DNA of 34,128 nucleotides from a virus. The notes below the pieces were generated by a model. It did no database searches. It worked only from the letters and a program-made list of their open reading frames with translations, and had not been told where the DNA came from. Made by a program: the position numbers and the translations under genes. This document shows, piece after piece, positions 16,134 through 22,481 of this stretch. Where the stretch lies: positions 1 through 34,128 of IMG/VR virus record IMGVR_UViG_3300044617_000557. One strand, given 5' to 3'. Within the stretch, counting starts at the first letter, position 1, and each line of letters begins with the position of its first letter.

Positions 16134-16190
16134 GCCAAAGCCTTCCCTGGCTGGTAAACTACAATACATAATAGACGTTAGGACTTAAAC

Positions 16191-16718
16191 ATGGTAGCAG
16201 TATTTCCCAATAGCGTAAGACAATATACCCCTCAACAGGACCTTGTCAATACGATTATCGCTGACAACGTTAACTCCCTCCAGGAGGAAGTTAAGAAGAT
16301 TGAAGAAGTCCTAGGTAGTGCGGCTACATCGCAAAACCCCCTTACCTCTACATGGACTGGATCATTCTCTCAGGCTACTACTTGGGGAACTCTCTATGAC
16401 CGTATTGCTAATATTGAATCTGGACTTATTGCCGGCGTAACAGGGTTGCTGCCAAATATTGTACGTGGAGATCTTGTTATTGGATCTGGCACATCAATTA
16501 TTGCTAGACTAGCTCTAGGTGCAAATGGAACTGTTCTAACAAGTAATGGAACTACAGCAACTTGGGCAGCACCGGTAACATCTTATGTTGCACAAAGTAA
16601 TGGAACCGTATCAGCAGCTTCTACATCATCAGGAGTTGTCCGAAATGTTTGGACTTCTACATCAGCCCCAACAAGCGGACAAGGTGCTGATGGGGATGTC
16701 TGGTTAGTTTACGCCTAA
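16191..16718 (+). CDS. Fibre/attachment protein with N-terminal helical adaptor (175 aa)
   Basis: SD TTAGGA before the ATG. Residues 1-45 (DLVNTIIADNVNSLQEEVKK, then IEEVLG) form an amphipathic helix known from the virion-attachment end of many aquatic phage fibres. Residues about 95-125 contain GDLVIGSGTSIIARLALGAN followed by GTVLTSNGTTATWAAP, the same 'LT-NGT-A-WA' fibre repeat found in the 6081 and 12074 products. The C-terminus (TSAPTSGQGADGDVWLVYA) is the short 'P---GADGD-WLVY' hairpin also common in tail proteins. It may serve as a base for the next gene product, which overlaps it by a TAATG. Confidence 0.75.
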   Translation: MVAVFPNSVRQYTPQQDLVNTIIADNVNSLQEEVKKIEEVLGSAATSQNPLTSTWTGSFSQATTWGTLYDRIANIESGLIAGVTGLLPNIVRGDLVIGSGTSIIARLALGANGTVLTSNGTTATWAAPVTSYVAQSNGTVSAASTSSGVVRNVWTSTSAPTSGQGADGDVWLVYA

Positions 16719-17896
16719 TGCCAAAAGTTCGGGTATCGGGCGCTTGGAAAAACCCGAAGAGTGTTTTTGTAAAGGTCACAACAAGTGGATCTTCTTCTTG
16801 GCGTACCGTTACAGAAGGTTGGGTAAAAGTATCTGGTACCTGGCGTAAAGCTTACGGCCTACCTCCTAGTCCACCAACTATTACCGGAACTACTATGGCT
16901 GATGGTCAAGCCTTTGGAACTACAGCAGTTGTTTCTGTAGCATTTACTCCTGGCGCTGAAGGTGGATCACCTATAACAGGATTTACAGTAACCTCTTCTT
17001 CAGGAAATACTAACACTGGTGCCTCTTCTCCAATTACTATCTCAGATAATATTGGAACTTCTAGAACTTACACAGTAACTGCAGACAATATTTATGGAAC
17101 TAGTGAGTCGTCTACAGCATCTGCCTCAATTACTCCGGCTACTATTCCTCAAGTACCTACTATTGGTACTCCTTCAAGAGTAAGCAACTCTGCAGTATCT
17201 CTACCGTTTACTGGATCTGATGGTGGATCCCCATTAACTAGCCTTGCTATTACCTCCTCTCCTACAGTAACTTTAAGCTACACGGGTGTAAACTCCCCTG
17301 TTTCTATTGCAGGAAGTTTTGTTACTGGCCAATCTTACACATTTATAATGAGTGCAACTAGTGCTCGTGGTTCTTCTGCAAATAGTGCAAGCTCTAGTGG
17401 GGTAATACCCAACCCTACGCCTCCGCCTCCTCCACCTCCTCCTCCTGCTCCTCCTGCTCCACCTCCTCCTCCTGCTGTAACTTGTGGTGCATGCCAGCTG
17501 TATACTGTTGAACAACCTACATGTAATGGTGAAGATAGCTACTTTGGTATTTACAGTGGAACTAGACAAACCTGTTCTGATGGAACTTTTAGAACCTGTA
17601 CAAGCTTAACGTTTTCTGGTTTCGGTGGGTTAATTGAGGCAAACAATCGTTCATGCGGTGGAACAGGTACGCCTCCACCACCACCTCCGCCTCCACCTCC
17701 ACCACCAGTTGATCCACCAACACAGTACACATATTGCCCAAGCCTTGGCTACAGCATTCCTATAGGTAGTTTCTGCCCAGGATTTACGCCTCCGCCTCCA
17801 CCGCCTCCTCCACCTCCTCCACCTCCAACTGGAAGTTGTTTCTTCTGTCCTGAGGCTCTAGGATGCTTCTGCATAGGATCTACATGTTTATGCTAG
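16718..17896 (+). CDS. FN3-like / polyproline / cysteine-rich tail protein
   Basis: 392 residues. Residues 1-48 contain repeats of the type 'GAWKNPKSVFVKV', 'GWVKVSGTWRKAYGL', typical of phage tail tips. Two fibronectin-III-like domains follow (about 50-137 and 143-232), each with the 'GGSP(I/L)T' turn. The C-terminal 160 residues are unusual. Three polyproline tracts (9 prolines then a shorter mixed run, 12 and 13) alternate with cysteine blocks of 6, 2 and 6 cysteines, ending CFFC...CFC...CLC. The even counts fit disulphide pairing. Polyproline runs would need elongation factor P for efficient translation. The coding frame is convincing, since the reverse frames are shadows. Function: probable exposed adhesin on a rigid polyproline stalk, by inference. 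Confidence 0.8.
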   Translation: MPKVRVSGAWKNPKSVFVKVTTSGSSSWRTVTEGWVKVSGTWRKAYGLPPSPPTITGTTMADGQAFGTTAVVSVAFTPGAEGGSPITGFTVTSSSGNTNTGASSPITISDNIGTSRTYTVTADNIYGTSESSTASASITPATIPQVPTIGTPSRVSNSAVSLPFTGSDGGSPLTSLAITSSPTVTLSYTGVNSPVSIAGSFVTGQSYTFIMSATSARGSSANSASSSGVIPNPTPPPPPPPPPAPPAPPPPPAVTCGACQLYTVEQPTCNGEDSYFGIYSGTRQTCSDGTFRTCTSLTFSGFGGLIEANNRSCGGTGTPPPPPPPPPPPPVDPPTQYTYCPSLGYSIPIGSFCPGFTPPPPPPPPPPPPPTGSCFFCPEALGCFCIGSTCLC

Positions 17897-17922
17897 ACTT
17901 AGAAATATACTTAGGAGAATAA

Positions 17923-18159
17923 ATGATCATACATAAATTTGCTATTGTAGTTGATGGCGATGTAGCCGGAACTATCAGCATAGATGACACAAATACGTCA
18001 GCATCTGCTCGTAGGCACATAGCGGCATATAACTCGGACCCAAAGATTATCCCAGTTCCTTCGGATTTAGAAGTAGCGTATGGATGGACTTATGAAGATG
18101 GTATCTTTGTAAGTCCTCCTATCGCTGATACGGGTTCTGGTGAATCTGAGGTAGGGTAA
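17923..18159 (+). CDS. Conserved small phage protein (78 aa)
   Basis: SD TTAGGAGAA. It begins MIIHKFAIVVDGDVAGTISI and continues 'ARRHIAAYNSDPKIIPVPSDLE' and GWTYEDGIFVSPP. The last phrase ('G-TY-DG-F--P') is common to small structural or fibre-associated proteins of T4-like aquatic phages. The remainder looks like a compact alpha/beta domain. It leads a short group of accessory genes ending with the DUF6065-like gene. Function unknown. Confidence 0.65.
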   Translation: MIIHKFAIVVDGDVAGTISIDDTNTSASARRHIAAYNSDPKIIPVPSDLEVAYGWTYEDGIFVSPPIADTGSGESEVG

Positions 18160-18161
18160 CC

Positions 18162-18401
18162 ATGTCAAATGAACTGACTCCTTGGCAAAAATGGAAACAA
18201 AATTTAGGTGAAACACGTCCTTGGGATATGCTTAATCCTAATGTAGAGCAAGTTTCAGATGAAGAACAGACTAGGCGTTTTGCTATATGCAAAGCCTGTC
18301 CAGAATTATTGCCGATAACTAATCAGTGCAAGAAATGCGGGTGTGTTATGAACTTAAAAACAAAACTATCAAAAGCTACTTGCCCTATAGGTAAGTGGTA
18401 A
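18162..18401 (+). CDS. Small zinc-binding CxxC protein (DUF6171-like)
   Basis: 79 residues, beginning 3 bases after the previous stop. Six cysteines lie at residues 43, 46, 56, 59, 61 and 74 in the pattern 'RFAICKACPELLPITNQC / KKCGCVMNLKTKL / CPIGKW'. This matches a small family frequent in aquatic phages, probably the one called DUF6171; that name is from memory and should be checked. Two CxxC knuckles imply a structural zinc site. In many phages it neighbours a 2-oxoglutarate dioxygenase, as here. Its role is unknown. Confidence 0.75.
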   Translation: MSNELTPWQKWKQNLGETRPWDMLNPNVEQVSDEEQTRRFAICKACPELLPITNQCKKCGCVMNLKTKLSKATCPIGKW

Positions 18402-18402
18402 T

Positions 18403-18969
18403 ATGTTTAATGCAAAGACATTAGATAACTTTTTAAGTCTAGAAGATGCCTCTAAGGTAGTTGACGCTCTTTCAGCTACAGATGGTTGGGGACGATCAGA
18501 TGTTGCATTCTGGGATAATAGAGTAATTAACACTCCTGACGTAAACAGATTGCTTGGGCCTGAAATAGATGCCATAGTTTTTGAATCAACTATGAAAGTT
18601 AAAGACTTTATAACTAAAGAGTACGGACTAGAAGAAGACTTGATTCCAGATATTGTATCTTTATGTCGTTGGTTTCCGGGAATGGAACAACCACCTCATG
18701 CAGATGATATGACTAACTCTGAGATTAAAGGTTTTGAGCATAGAGTGTTCGGAGCAATTATCTATCTAAATGATAACTACGAGGGTGGTAAAACTTATTA
18801 CCCCACTCATGGAGTTGAGATAACCCCTAAAGCTGGTTCTTTAGCAGTGCATCCAGGAGACCCTGAACATCTTCATGGAGTAACTAAAATTGAAGGAAAC
18901 GTTAGATATACAATTGCTTCATTCTGGACTTATGACAAGAGCAAGAGTTATGTCTGGTCCGCACATTAA
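18403..18969 (+). CDS. 2-oxoglutarate/Fe(II)-dependent dioxygenase (prolyl 4-hydroxylase type)
   Basis: 188 residues. The iron-binding triad is visible: His99 and Asp101 in PPHADD and distal His158 in 'GDPEHLHGVTKIEGNVRYTI', with Arg168 of NVRY placed to bind 2-oxoglutarate. 'AIIYLNDNYEGGKTYYP' is the usual central strand of the P4H-like phage family. By family knowledge it hydroxylates a protein, nucleotide or small-molecule substrate using O2, iron and 2-oxoglutarate. The substrate here is not known. Proline-rich virion proteins encoded nearby (16718) are one speculative target. The 3' end overlaps the next gene by 20 bases. Codons look AT-rich compared with the fibres. Confidence 0.85.
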   Translation: MFNAKTLDNFLSLEDASKVVDALSATDGWGRSDVAFWDNRVINTPDVNRLLGPEIDAIVFESTMKVKDFITKEYGLEEDLIPDIVSLCRWFPGMEQPPHADDMTNSEIKGFEHRVFGAIIYLNDNYEGGKTYYPTHGVEITPKAGSLAVHPGDPEHLHGVTKIEGNVRYTIASFWTYDKSKSYVWSAH

Positions 18970-19699
18970 TGACCCGGGCTATGAGGTTCCCGAAAATACA
19001 ATTGTTGTAGTACCTCATACCCCAGGTCAAACCGGATTTTATAAAGAAATTCTTTTTCCTTTAAAGGGAGAAAGTAAAAGAGATTGGTTTACCGCACACT
19101 TTTACTATTGTTTGCCGCTAACCATTGGTAATCAATATGGGGTTGCTGTTAGATCTGCATATACCTTTGAGGCTTCTTGGCCTGGTGGGGAAGCCCCAGC
19201 TTTTTTAAAGTTTGAGAGTACTGATGGCATTCCAGAGCAAGCTATCTCTACTCATTTTAACAACGGAATTATTACTTTTCAAAACTTTTTTGCTTTAAAG
19301 ACCCCTCCAGGAATTAACTTAATGACTATTCAGCCCCCTAATATGTTTATTCCAGGCTGTGTAGCTATGACTGGAGTTGTAGAAACAGATCAAATACGGC
19401 GTGACTTTACTTTTAACCTAAAGATAACAGTCCCAAACTACACTATAAAGGTAAACAAGGGTGACATAATCGGTGCTTTTATACCTATCCCTAGATACTT
19501 TGTAGATAAGTTTGATATATCTTTAGTTGGAGATGTGTTTGCTGAAGAGTTTCATGTAAATGAGGTTAATGAGGCAAAAGTTTTAGGTGAAGAACGAAGC
19601 ACCACGGATAGAGAAAAAAACCATATGGTGGGCAGACGTTATTTTAAAGGCCTACATTCAGATGGAACTCGGTACACAGACCATCAAAAGATCATTTAA
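18950..19699 (+). CDS. DUF6065-like phage protein (249 aa)
   Basis: The ATG at 18950 is chosen over the upstream in-frame ATG at 18890. The longer form would begin deep inside the dioxygenase gene and add an atypical stretch, while MSGPHINDPGYEVPENTIVV starts well and has an AAGAG sequence upstream. The core 'FFALKTPPGINLMTIQPPN', 'GCVAMTGVVETD', 'FTFNLKITVPNYTIKVNKGD / IIGAFIPIPRYFVD' has the order of DUF6065 proteins as I recall them, a family often encoded with dioxygenases in phages and in secondary-metabolite clusters. The C-terminal 45 residues are charged and end 'GTRYTDHQKII'. No enzymatic mechanism is established from sequence. Confidence 0.65.
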   Translation: MSGPHINDPGYEVPENTIVVVPHTPGQTGFYKEILFPLKGESKRDWFTAHFYYCLPLTIGNQYGVAVRSAYTFEASWPGGEAPAFLKFESTDGIPEQAISTHFNNGIITFQNFFALKTPPGINLMTIQPPNMFIPGCVAMTGVVETDQIRRDFTFNLKITVPNYTIKVNKGDIIGAFIPIPRYFVDKFDISLVGDVFAEEFHVNEVNEAKVLGEERSTTDREKNHMVGRRYFKGLHSDGTRYTDHQKII

Positions 19700-19701
19700 T
19701 A

Positions 19702-19718
19702 GGCCTGACAAATAGGCC
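19702..19718 (+). other. Short hairpin in the 68-base gap before the head closure gene
   Basis: GGCCT at 19702-19706 can pair with AGGCC at 19714-19718 across a 7-base loop. No run of T follows, so it is not a convincing intrinsic terminator. It lies just after the stop of the DUF6065-like gene, in one of the longer gaps of the window. It could be an RNA processing or stability element. No promoter with good boxes and spacing was found in the gap. Confidence 0.3.
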
Positions 19719-19767
19719 ATCCTCTTAGACAATAAGACTATACACAACAGGTTTGGAAAGTAGACAA

Positions 19768-20349
19768 ATGCGTGGAGATCAGCGTGAAGGCAGGTTTAAT
19801 ATCGCCTATGAGCGTGGTTCTAGCGTGTCAGGGACCAGCGTTGAACTTGTTCAAACTGTGGGTACCTTTGTAGACTGGTGGATCTTTGATAAAGTCAATA
19901 CTGTCGTAGACCCTATCTATGACGTGGGATCTTCAACTATTGGTGGAGGTCGTAAGTGGCTTACCCCATTTACTATCCCTGTAGTTAACGCCCACCTAGA
20001 ACAAGGCGCTACAGTACAGAGCGACCGAGGTTTCTATAACACAGATACCCTGACTATTACCATTAATATTGACGTTGTCGAAAACCACTTAAACTTCTAT
20101 GGTGGAAATGCCTCTAATCGTCGTGAGCTTTCAACTGTCGAGATCAACCCAGATGCCTATCTACGTGATAGAATTGTTTTTAGAAACCAAGTGTTTTCCC
20201 CAACACAGGTCTCACCACGAGGTATAATTAAAGATAGATACACCTTGTTACAGGTATCCTGTGAGCAAGTCAACGCTGAAGAACTTGTCAATGATTCGCA
20301 GTTCCAGTACTATGCTGGGTACACTGCCTTTGATGAGACTTCAATCTAA
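19768..20349 (+). CDS. Probable head closure / head-tail connector protein
   Basis: 193 residues from ATG 19768, which has GGAAAG seven bases upstream. An alternative TTG at 19753 has no such site. The sequence 'FDKVNTVVDPIYDVGSS', 'GGGRKWLTPFTIPVVNA', GFYNTDTLTITINIDVVE, 'DAYLRDRIVFRNQVFSPTQV / SPRG' and 'LLQVSCEQVNAEELVND' fits the pattern of head-to-tail stopper proteins (SPP1 gp16 type): a DP-Y region, a central barrel, then 'D-I-F---F-P----P-G--------V'. It precedes the neck and tail terminator genes, as expected. Assignment is by pattern and order, without a profile search. Confidence 0.6.
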   Translation: MRGDQREGRFNIAYERGSSVSGTSVELVQTVGTFVDWWIFDKVNTVVDPIYDVGSSTIGGGRKWLTPFTIPVVNAHLEQGATVQSDRGFYNTDTLTITINIDVVENHLNFYGGNASNRRELSTVEINPDAYLRDRIVFRNQVFSPTQVSPRGIIKDRYTLLQVSCEQVNAEELVNDSQFQYYAGYTAFDETSI

Positions 20350-20359
20350 AGGAGACACC

Positions 20360-20647
20360 ATGGCAATTGTACACGACACTTTTACGGTAGGGACTACCGC
20401 TACCTTAATTGCAACAATACCAGAAGGAAATCCCACTACTACGGTAGCCGTGGTCAATGACGACAACTCTTCAATTTTTATTGGAGACTCTACCATCTCT
20501 GTTTCTGGGGCTAACAAAGGGCTTACAGTAGTAAAGAGCACTAACTACAGAATTGATTTAAATGCTGGAGACAAGCTTTACGCTATATCATCAGCTGGCA
20601 CTTCTGCAAACGCAGTGACTATCCTGTACTCTACGGTTACTCGCTAA
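20360..20647 (+). CDS. Small beta-sandwich virion protein (95 aa)
   Basis: ATG 20360 has AAAGGAGA ahead of it. A longer in-frame form starting at 20261 would lie mostly inside the previous gene and is rejected. The sequence 'TTTVAVVNDDNSSIFIGDST', 'NKGLTVVKSTNYRIDLNAGD / KLYAISSAGTSANAVTILYS' is the common small phage beta domain 'V-V-N-----I-IG---V------G--L-----I-L-AGD-LYA------AV-V'. It resembles in order the fibre companions 2230, 5637 and 13550. Its place among head-tail genes suggests decoration or a connector accessory. Confidence 0.7.
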   Translation: MAIVHDTFTVGTTATLIATIPEGNPTTTVAVVNDDNSSIFIGDSTISVSGANKGLTVVKSTNYRIDLNAGDKLYAISSAGTSANAVTILYSTVTR

Positions 20648-20859
20648 TGGCAAAAGTAAAAGTTGCTGGCAAAGTACACGAAATTAAAAAGAACAAAAAG
20701 GGTGACGTTATAGTAGACCACGCTGGGGATAATGACCCTAAGTGGGATAAGATTAACCTAACCAAAAAAGCTGGAGCAAAGACAGTCAAGGAAGGCATCA
20801 AAGCCACTAAAGACTGGCATAAGAAAAACCCCCATATCGGAAAGAAAGGCAAGAAATAA
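20647..20859 (+). CDS. Lysine-rich small protein (70 aa), first of four in a cassette
   Basis: Start overlaps the previous stop (TAATG). It begins MAKVKVAGKVHEIKKNKKGD and ends 'HKKNPHIGKKGKK', with a helical 'KAGAKTVKEGIKATKDWHKK' between. About a third of the residues are Lys, giving a strongly positive charge. This suggests binding to nucleic acid or an acidic surface. It is the first of four one-base-overlapping Lys-rich mini-genes that end at the terminator at 21352. No family is recognised. Confidence 0.65.
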   Translation: MAKVKVAGKVHEIKKNKKGDVIVDHAGDNDPKWDKINLTKKAGAKTVKEGIKATKDWHKKNPHIGKKGKK

Positions 20860-21026
20860 TGTGCGTTAAATGTGGTTGCGGAAAGAAAAAAGGCGAGCCT
20901 GGCTACGGCAAGGGTAAGAAGTCAGACTCAAAGAAGATGTCTCCAAAGCAGAAGAAGCTTGACATGGACAAAGACGGCAAGCTAGAAGGCTCAGACTTTG
21001 CTGCTCTACGAAAGAAGAAGAAGTAA
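20859..21026 (+). CDS. 55-residue CxxCxC / EF-hand-like Lys-rich protein
   Basis: Read directly from the sequence: ATG at 20859 overlaps the previous TAA, and the stop is TAA 21024-21026. It starts MCVKCGCGKKKGEPGYGKGK, continues with 'KSDSKKMSPKQKK' and ends 'LDMDKDGKLEGSDFAAL' plus Lys/Arg. Cys2, Cys5 and Cys7 could bind metal. Residues 35-46 (DMDKDGKLEGSD) follow the EF-hand loop rule, with Asp at 1, 3 and 5, Gly at 6, Leu at 8 and Asp at 12, followed by Phe. That makes it a candidate calcium-binding mini-protein. The small size and tight overlap make it easy to miss in annotation. Confidence 0.65.
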   Translation: MCVKCGCGKKKGEPGYGKGKKSDSKKMSPKQKKLDMDKDGKLEGSDFAALRKKKK

Positions 21027-21169
21027 TGTGCGCCACTTGTGGCTGTGGTAAGCCAAAAGACAAGCACGGCATGAAGACCCTAGCTGCTGCTAATAAGAAG
21101 TATGATAAGAAGTCTGACTCTAAGGGCAAGGCTAAGAAAGCTAACATAGTACGCAAGAAGGGTATGTAG
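21026..21169 (+). CDS. 47-residue CxxCxC Lys-rich protein
   Basis: ATG at 21026 overlaps the previous TAA; stop TAG at 21167-21169. It starts MCATCGCGKPKDKHGMKTLA and ends 'KANIVRKKGM'. The MCxxCGCGK start is the same as in the preceding gene, and the segment KKSDSKGK recalls its KKSDSKK, so the two are probably duplicates that diverged outside these motifs. The EF-hand-like loop is absent. Short MCxxCGCG proteins are known among actinobacterial phages as hypothetical proteins, by recollection. The three cysteines with a following His could bind zinc or iron. Function unknown. Confidence 0.6.
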   Translation: MCATCGCGKPKDKHGMKTLAAANKKYDKKSDSKGKAKKANIVRKKGM

Positions 21170-21345
21170 TGGCTAAGTACACCGAGAAGTCAGACAAGAA
21201 GCAGGACGCTAAGGACACCAAGGGCATGACCCCTAAGCAGAAGGCGGCTTTTCATAAGGCTGACAAAAAGCATCGTAAGCCTAAGTCTCAAGAAGACGAT
21301 GCCAAGATGGACAAGAAGATCATTAAGAAGATTAAAAAGAAGTAG
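21169..21345 (+). CDS. 58-residue Lys-rich protein, last in the cassette
   Basis: GTG start at 21169 overlaps the previous TAG (TAGTG), and the frame ends at TAG 21343-21345. It begins VAKYTEKSDKKQDAKDTKGM and ends 'DKKIIKKIKKK'. The 'TKGMTPKQKAAF' segment resembles 'KKMSPKQKKLD' of the 55-residue protein, which supports common origin within the cassette. No cysteines are present. Lys codons are mostly AAG, unlike the AAA-rich neighbours at 18162-19699. The terminator follows 7 bases after the stop. Confidence 0.6.
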   Translation: MAKYTEKSDKKQDAKDTKGMTPKQKAAFHKADKKHRKPKSQEDDAKMDKKIIKKIKKK

Positions 21346-21351
21346 CGATTT

Positions 21352-21373
21352 AACCCCCGTAAGGGGGTTTTTT
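21352..21373 (+). terminator. Intrinsic (rho-independent) terminator
   Basis: AACCCCC (21352-21358) pairs with GGGGGTT (21363-21369) around a GTAA loop, and the T run covers 21368-21373. The strong GC stem and T run make it the only clear terminator seen in the window. It closes the transcription unit that contains the lysine-rich cassette and separates it from the neck and tail genes. Confidence 0.9.
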
Positions 21374-21394
21374 CGTTTATGATTGTTATTAACG

Positions 21395-21408
21395 CCGGAG
21401 TAATCCGG
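21395..21408 (+). other. Second hairpin with a GTAA loop between terminator and next gene
   Basis: CCGGA (21395-21399) pairs with TCCGG (21404-21408) around GTAA, the same loop as the terminator just upstream. No T run follows. It lies in the leader of the 21450 gene, so it may stabilise the new 5' end or mark an RNA processing site. The gap 21374-21449 should also hold the promoter for the tail genes if the terminator is efficient, but no good consensus boxes were recognised. Confidence 0.4.
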
Positions 21409-21449
21409 AACCCTGCTTGTAACACCCTGCGCCTTCCTATGGAGGATTT

Positions 21450-21611
21450 ATGATTAATTTAGCTAATCGGCTTGCTCGTGAAGAGACTGATGCCGATAAA
21501 CAGGAGTTTGTTCGTGGCTTAGCCAGCCTTGACCAAAACGGTGGTAAGAAAATCGTTGTTGGTTTTGCTGCAGGGTATTTGCTATCGAATTGGCTCCGTA
21601 ATCGTGGCTAA
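21450..21611 (+). CDS. 53-residue protein with possible membrane segment
   Basis: ATG 21450 preceded by GGAGGA, the strongest ribosome binding site in this part, and ended by TAA 21609-21611. It starts MINLANRLAREETDADKQEF and ends 'KKIVVGFAAGYLLSNWLRNRG'. The last part is a hydrophobic stretch of about 12-15 residues flanked by basic residues, which may be a short membrane helix or a buried helix. It is the first gene after the terminator. The next gene starts inside its 3' end. No family recognised. Confidence 0.6.
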   Translation: MINLANRLAREETDADKQEFVRGLASLDQNGGKKIVVGFAAGYLLSNWLRNRG

Positions 21612-21870
21612 AGTTAAATCATTTTTATACTCTATTCTAGAGCAGGTTGCCGAGCCTCATACTAAAAAATACGAAACTGAAGACTTGCGTGCCCATGCAA
21701 CCTCATATGGGTGGCCTCAGGAAATCGTAAGCAGTATGTCTATTGACCACACCGGTACCATAAAGTTTTCCCACCCTAAGCATAAAAAGATGGCGGAAGA
21801 TTTAGAGTATGGTACTCAAGATATACCGCTTTCCCCAGCTATTAGAACATACTTACAGGGGGTAATGTAA
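21604..21870 (+). CDS. Probable neck protein (HK97 gp10-like), 88 aa
   Basis: GTG at 21604 is preferred. A TTG at 21529 would extend the frame through the previous gene with an atypical sequence, while the GTG start overlaps the previous stop by 8 bases in the usual coupled manner. The protein ends 'HPKHKKMAEDLEYGTQDIPL / SPAIRTYL', close to the C-terminal 'E-EYGT---P--P-lR-f' signature of gp10-type neck/minor capsid proteins. The position between a head closure candidate and the tail terminator agrees. It is shorter than usual for the family, so the N-terminal domain may be reduced. Confidence 0.55.
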   Translation: MAKVKSFLYSILEQVAEPHTKKYETEDLRAHATSYGWPQEIVSSMSIDHTGTIKFSHPKHKKMAEDLEYGTQDIPLSPAIRTYLQGVM

Positions 21871-22481
21871 TGCCATTTCTTATTAATGAAGATGAAGCTC
21901 TAAAGACTTTGCTTCAAGGCATCACTGTTTCAGACAGTGGTAACCCATCCCGTCCTGTAGGGGTCTACTATGGGCAGCCAGATAAAGACATCCGCCAGCA
22001 GATCTATCCTTACATTACCCTAGATTTAGTAGGAGTACGTGAGGATACAGAGCGTGCTCACAGAGGTGTGGTAAACCTAACCTACACCCCAGAAGGTTAT
22101 ACACCTAACCTTAATGAGGATGACTCTATTAATCAACCCGTTGAATTTCCTATACCGGTAGATCTTATCTACCAAGTCTCAACATGGTCCCGCCAACCTC
22201 GTCATGATCGTCAGATTATGGCTAAGTTGTTTGCACCTGGTAGACTACCATTTAGATTTGGGCAACTACCCATTCCTCAAGACGGAACAAACCGTCGTTT
22301 GGATATGTTGGGGTTCTCAAAAAGAGACACTACTGAAGGTGGCAAGCGCCTCTTTAGCAATGTCTATAACATTCGTATAAGCTCTGAACTATTCGTTGAT
22401 CAACTCACCGCTGTGTATCAGGTAACGGATGTCAATACATCACTCATATCTCAAACTATACCTTTTACTATAACTCAGTAA
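21870..22481 (+). CDS. Tail terminator (tail completion) protein
   Basis: 203 residues, start overlapping the previous stop (TAATG). Seen: 'RPVGVYYGQPDKDIRQQIYPYITLDL', 'PIPVDLIYQVSTWSRQPRHDRQIM', then LPFRFGQLPIPQDG and a C-terminal 'NVYNIRISSELFVDQ'. The combination of an input beta-strand region, 'YQV-T-SR-PRHD--I', and 'LP-RFG-L' is typical of tail terminators of contractile phages. It caps the tail tube and joins it to the neck. It lies directly upstream of the sheath gene, the standard position. Confidence 0.7.
   Translation: MPFLINEDEALKTLLQGITVSDSGNPSRPVGVYYGQPDKDIRQQIYPYITLDLVGVREDTERAHRGVVNLTYTPEGYTPNLNEDDSINQPVEFPIPVDLIYQVSTWSRQPRHDRQIMAKLFAPGRLPFRFGQLPIPQDGTNRRLDMLGFSKRDTTEGGKRLFSNVYNIRISSELFVDQLTAVYQVTDVNTSLISQTIPFTITQ

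Noticed and set aside
16133-16152. Possible hairpin AGCCA/TGGCT after the 15759 gene
   Set aside because: Five base pairs with a 10-base loop and no T run. It is too weak to call a terminator.
18890-18949. Upstream in-frame start for the DUF6065-like protein
   Set aside because: It would extend the protein by 20 residues read out of frame from the dioxygenase gene with an atypical composition. The start at 18950 fits the spacing of neighbours.
19753-19767. TTG start for the head closure candidate
   Set aside because: The ATG at 19768 has GGAAAG at the right distance and the extra five residues contribute nothing recognisable.
21529-21603. TTG start for the neck candidate
   Set aside because: The extension lies within the preceding 53-residue gene, which has a strong ribosome binding site and a consistent product. 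The GTG at 21604 gives the normal short overlap.
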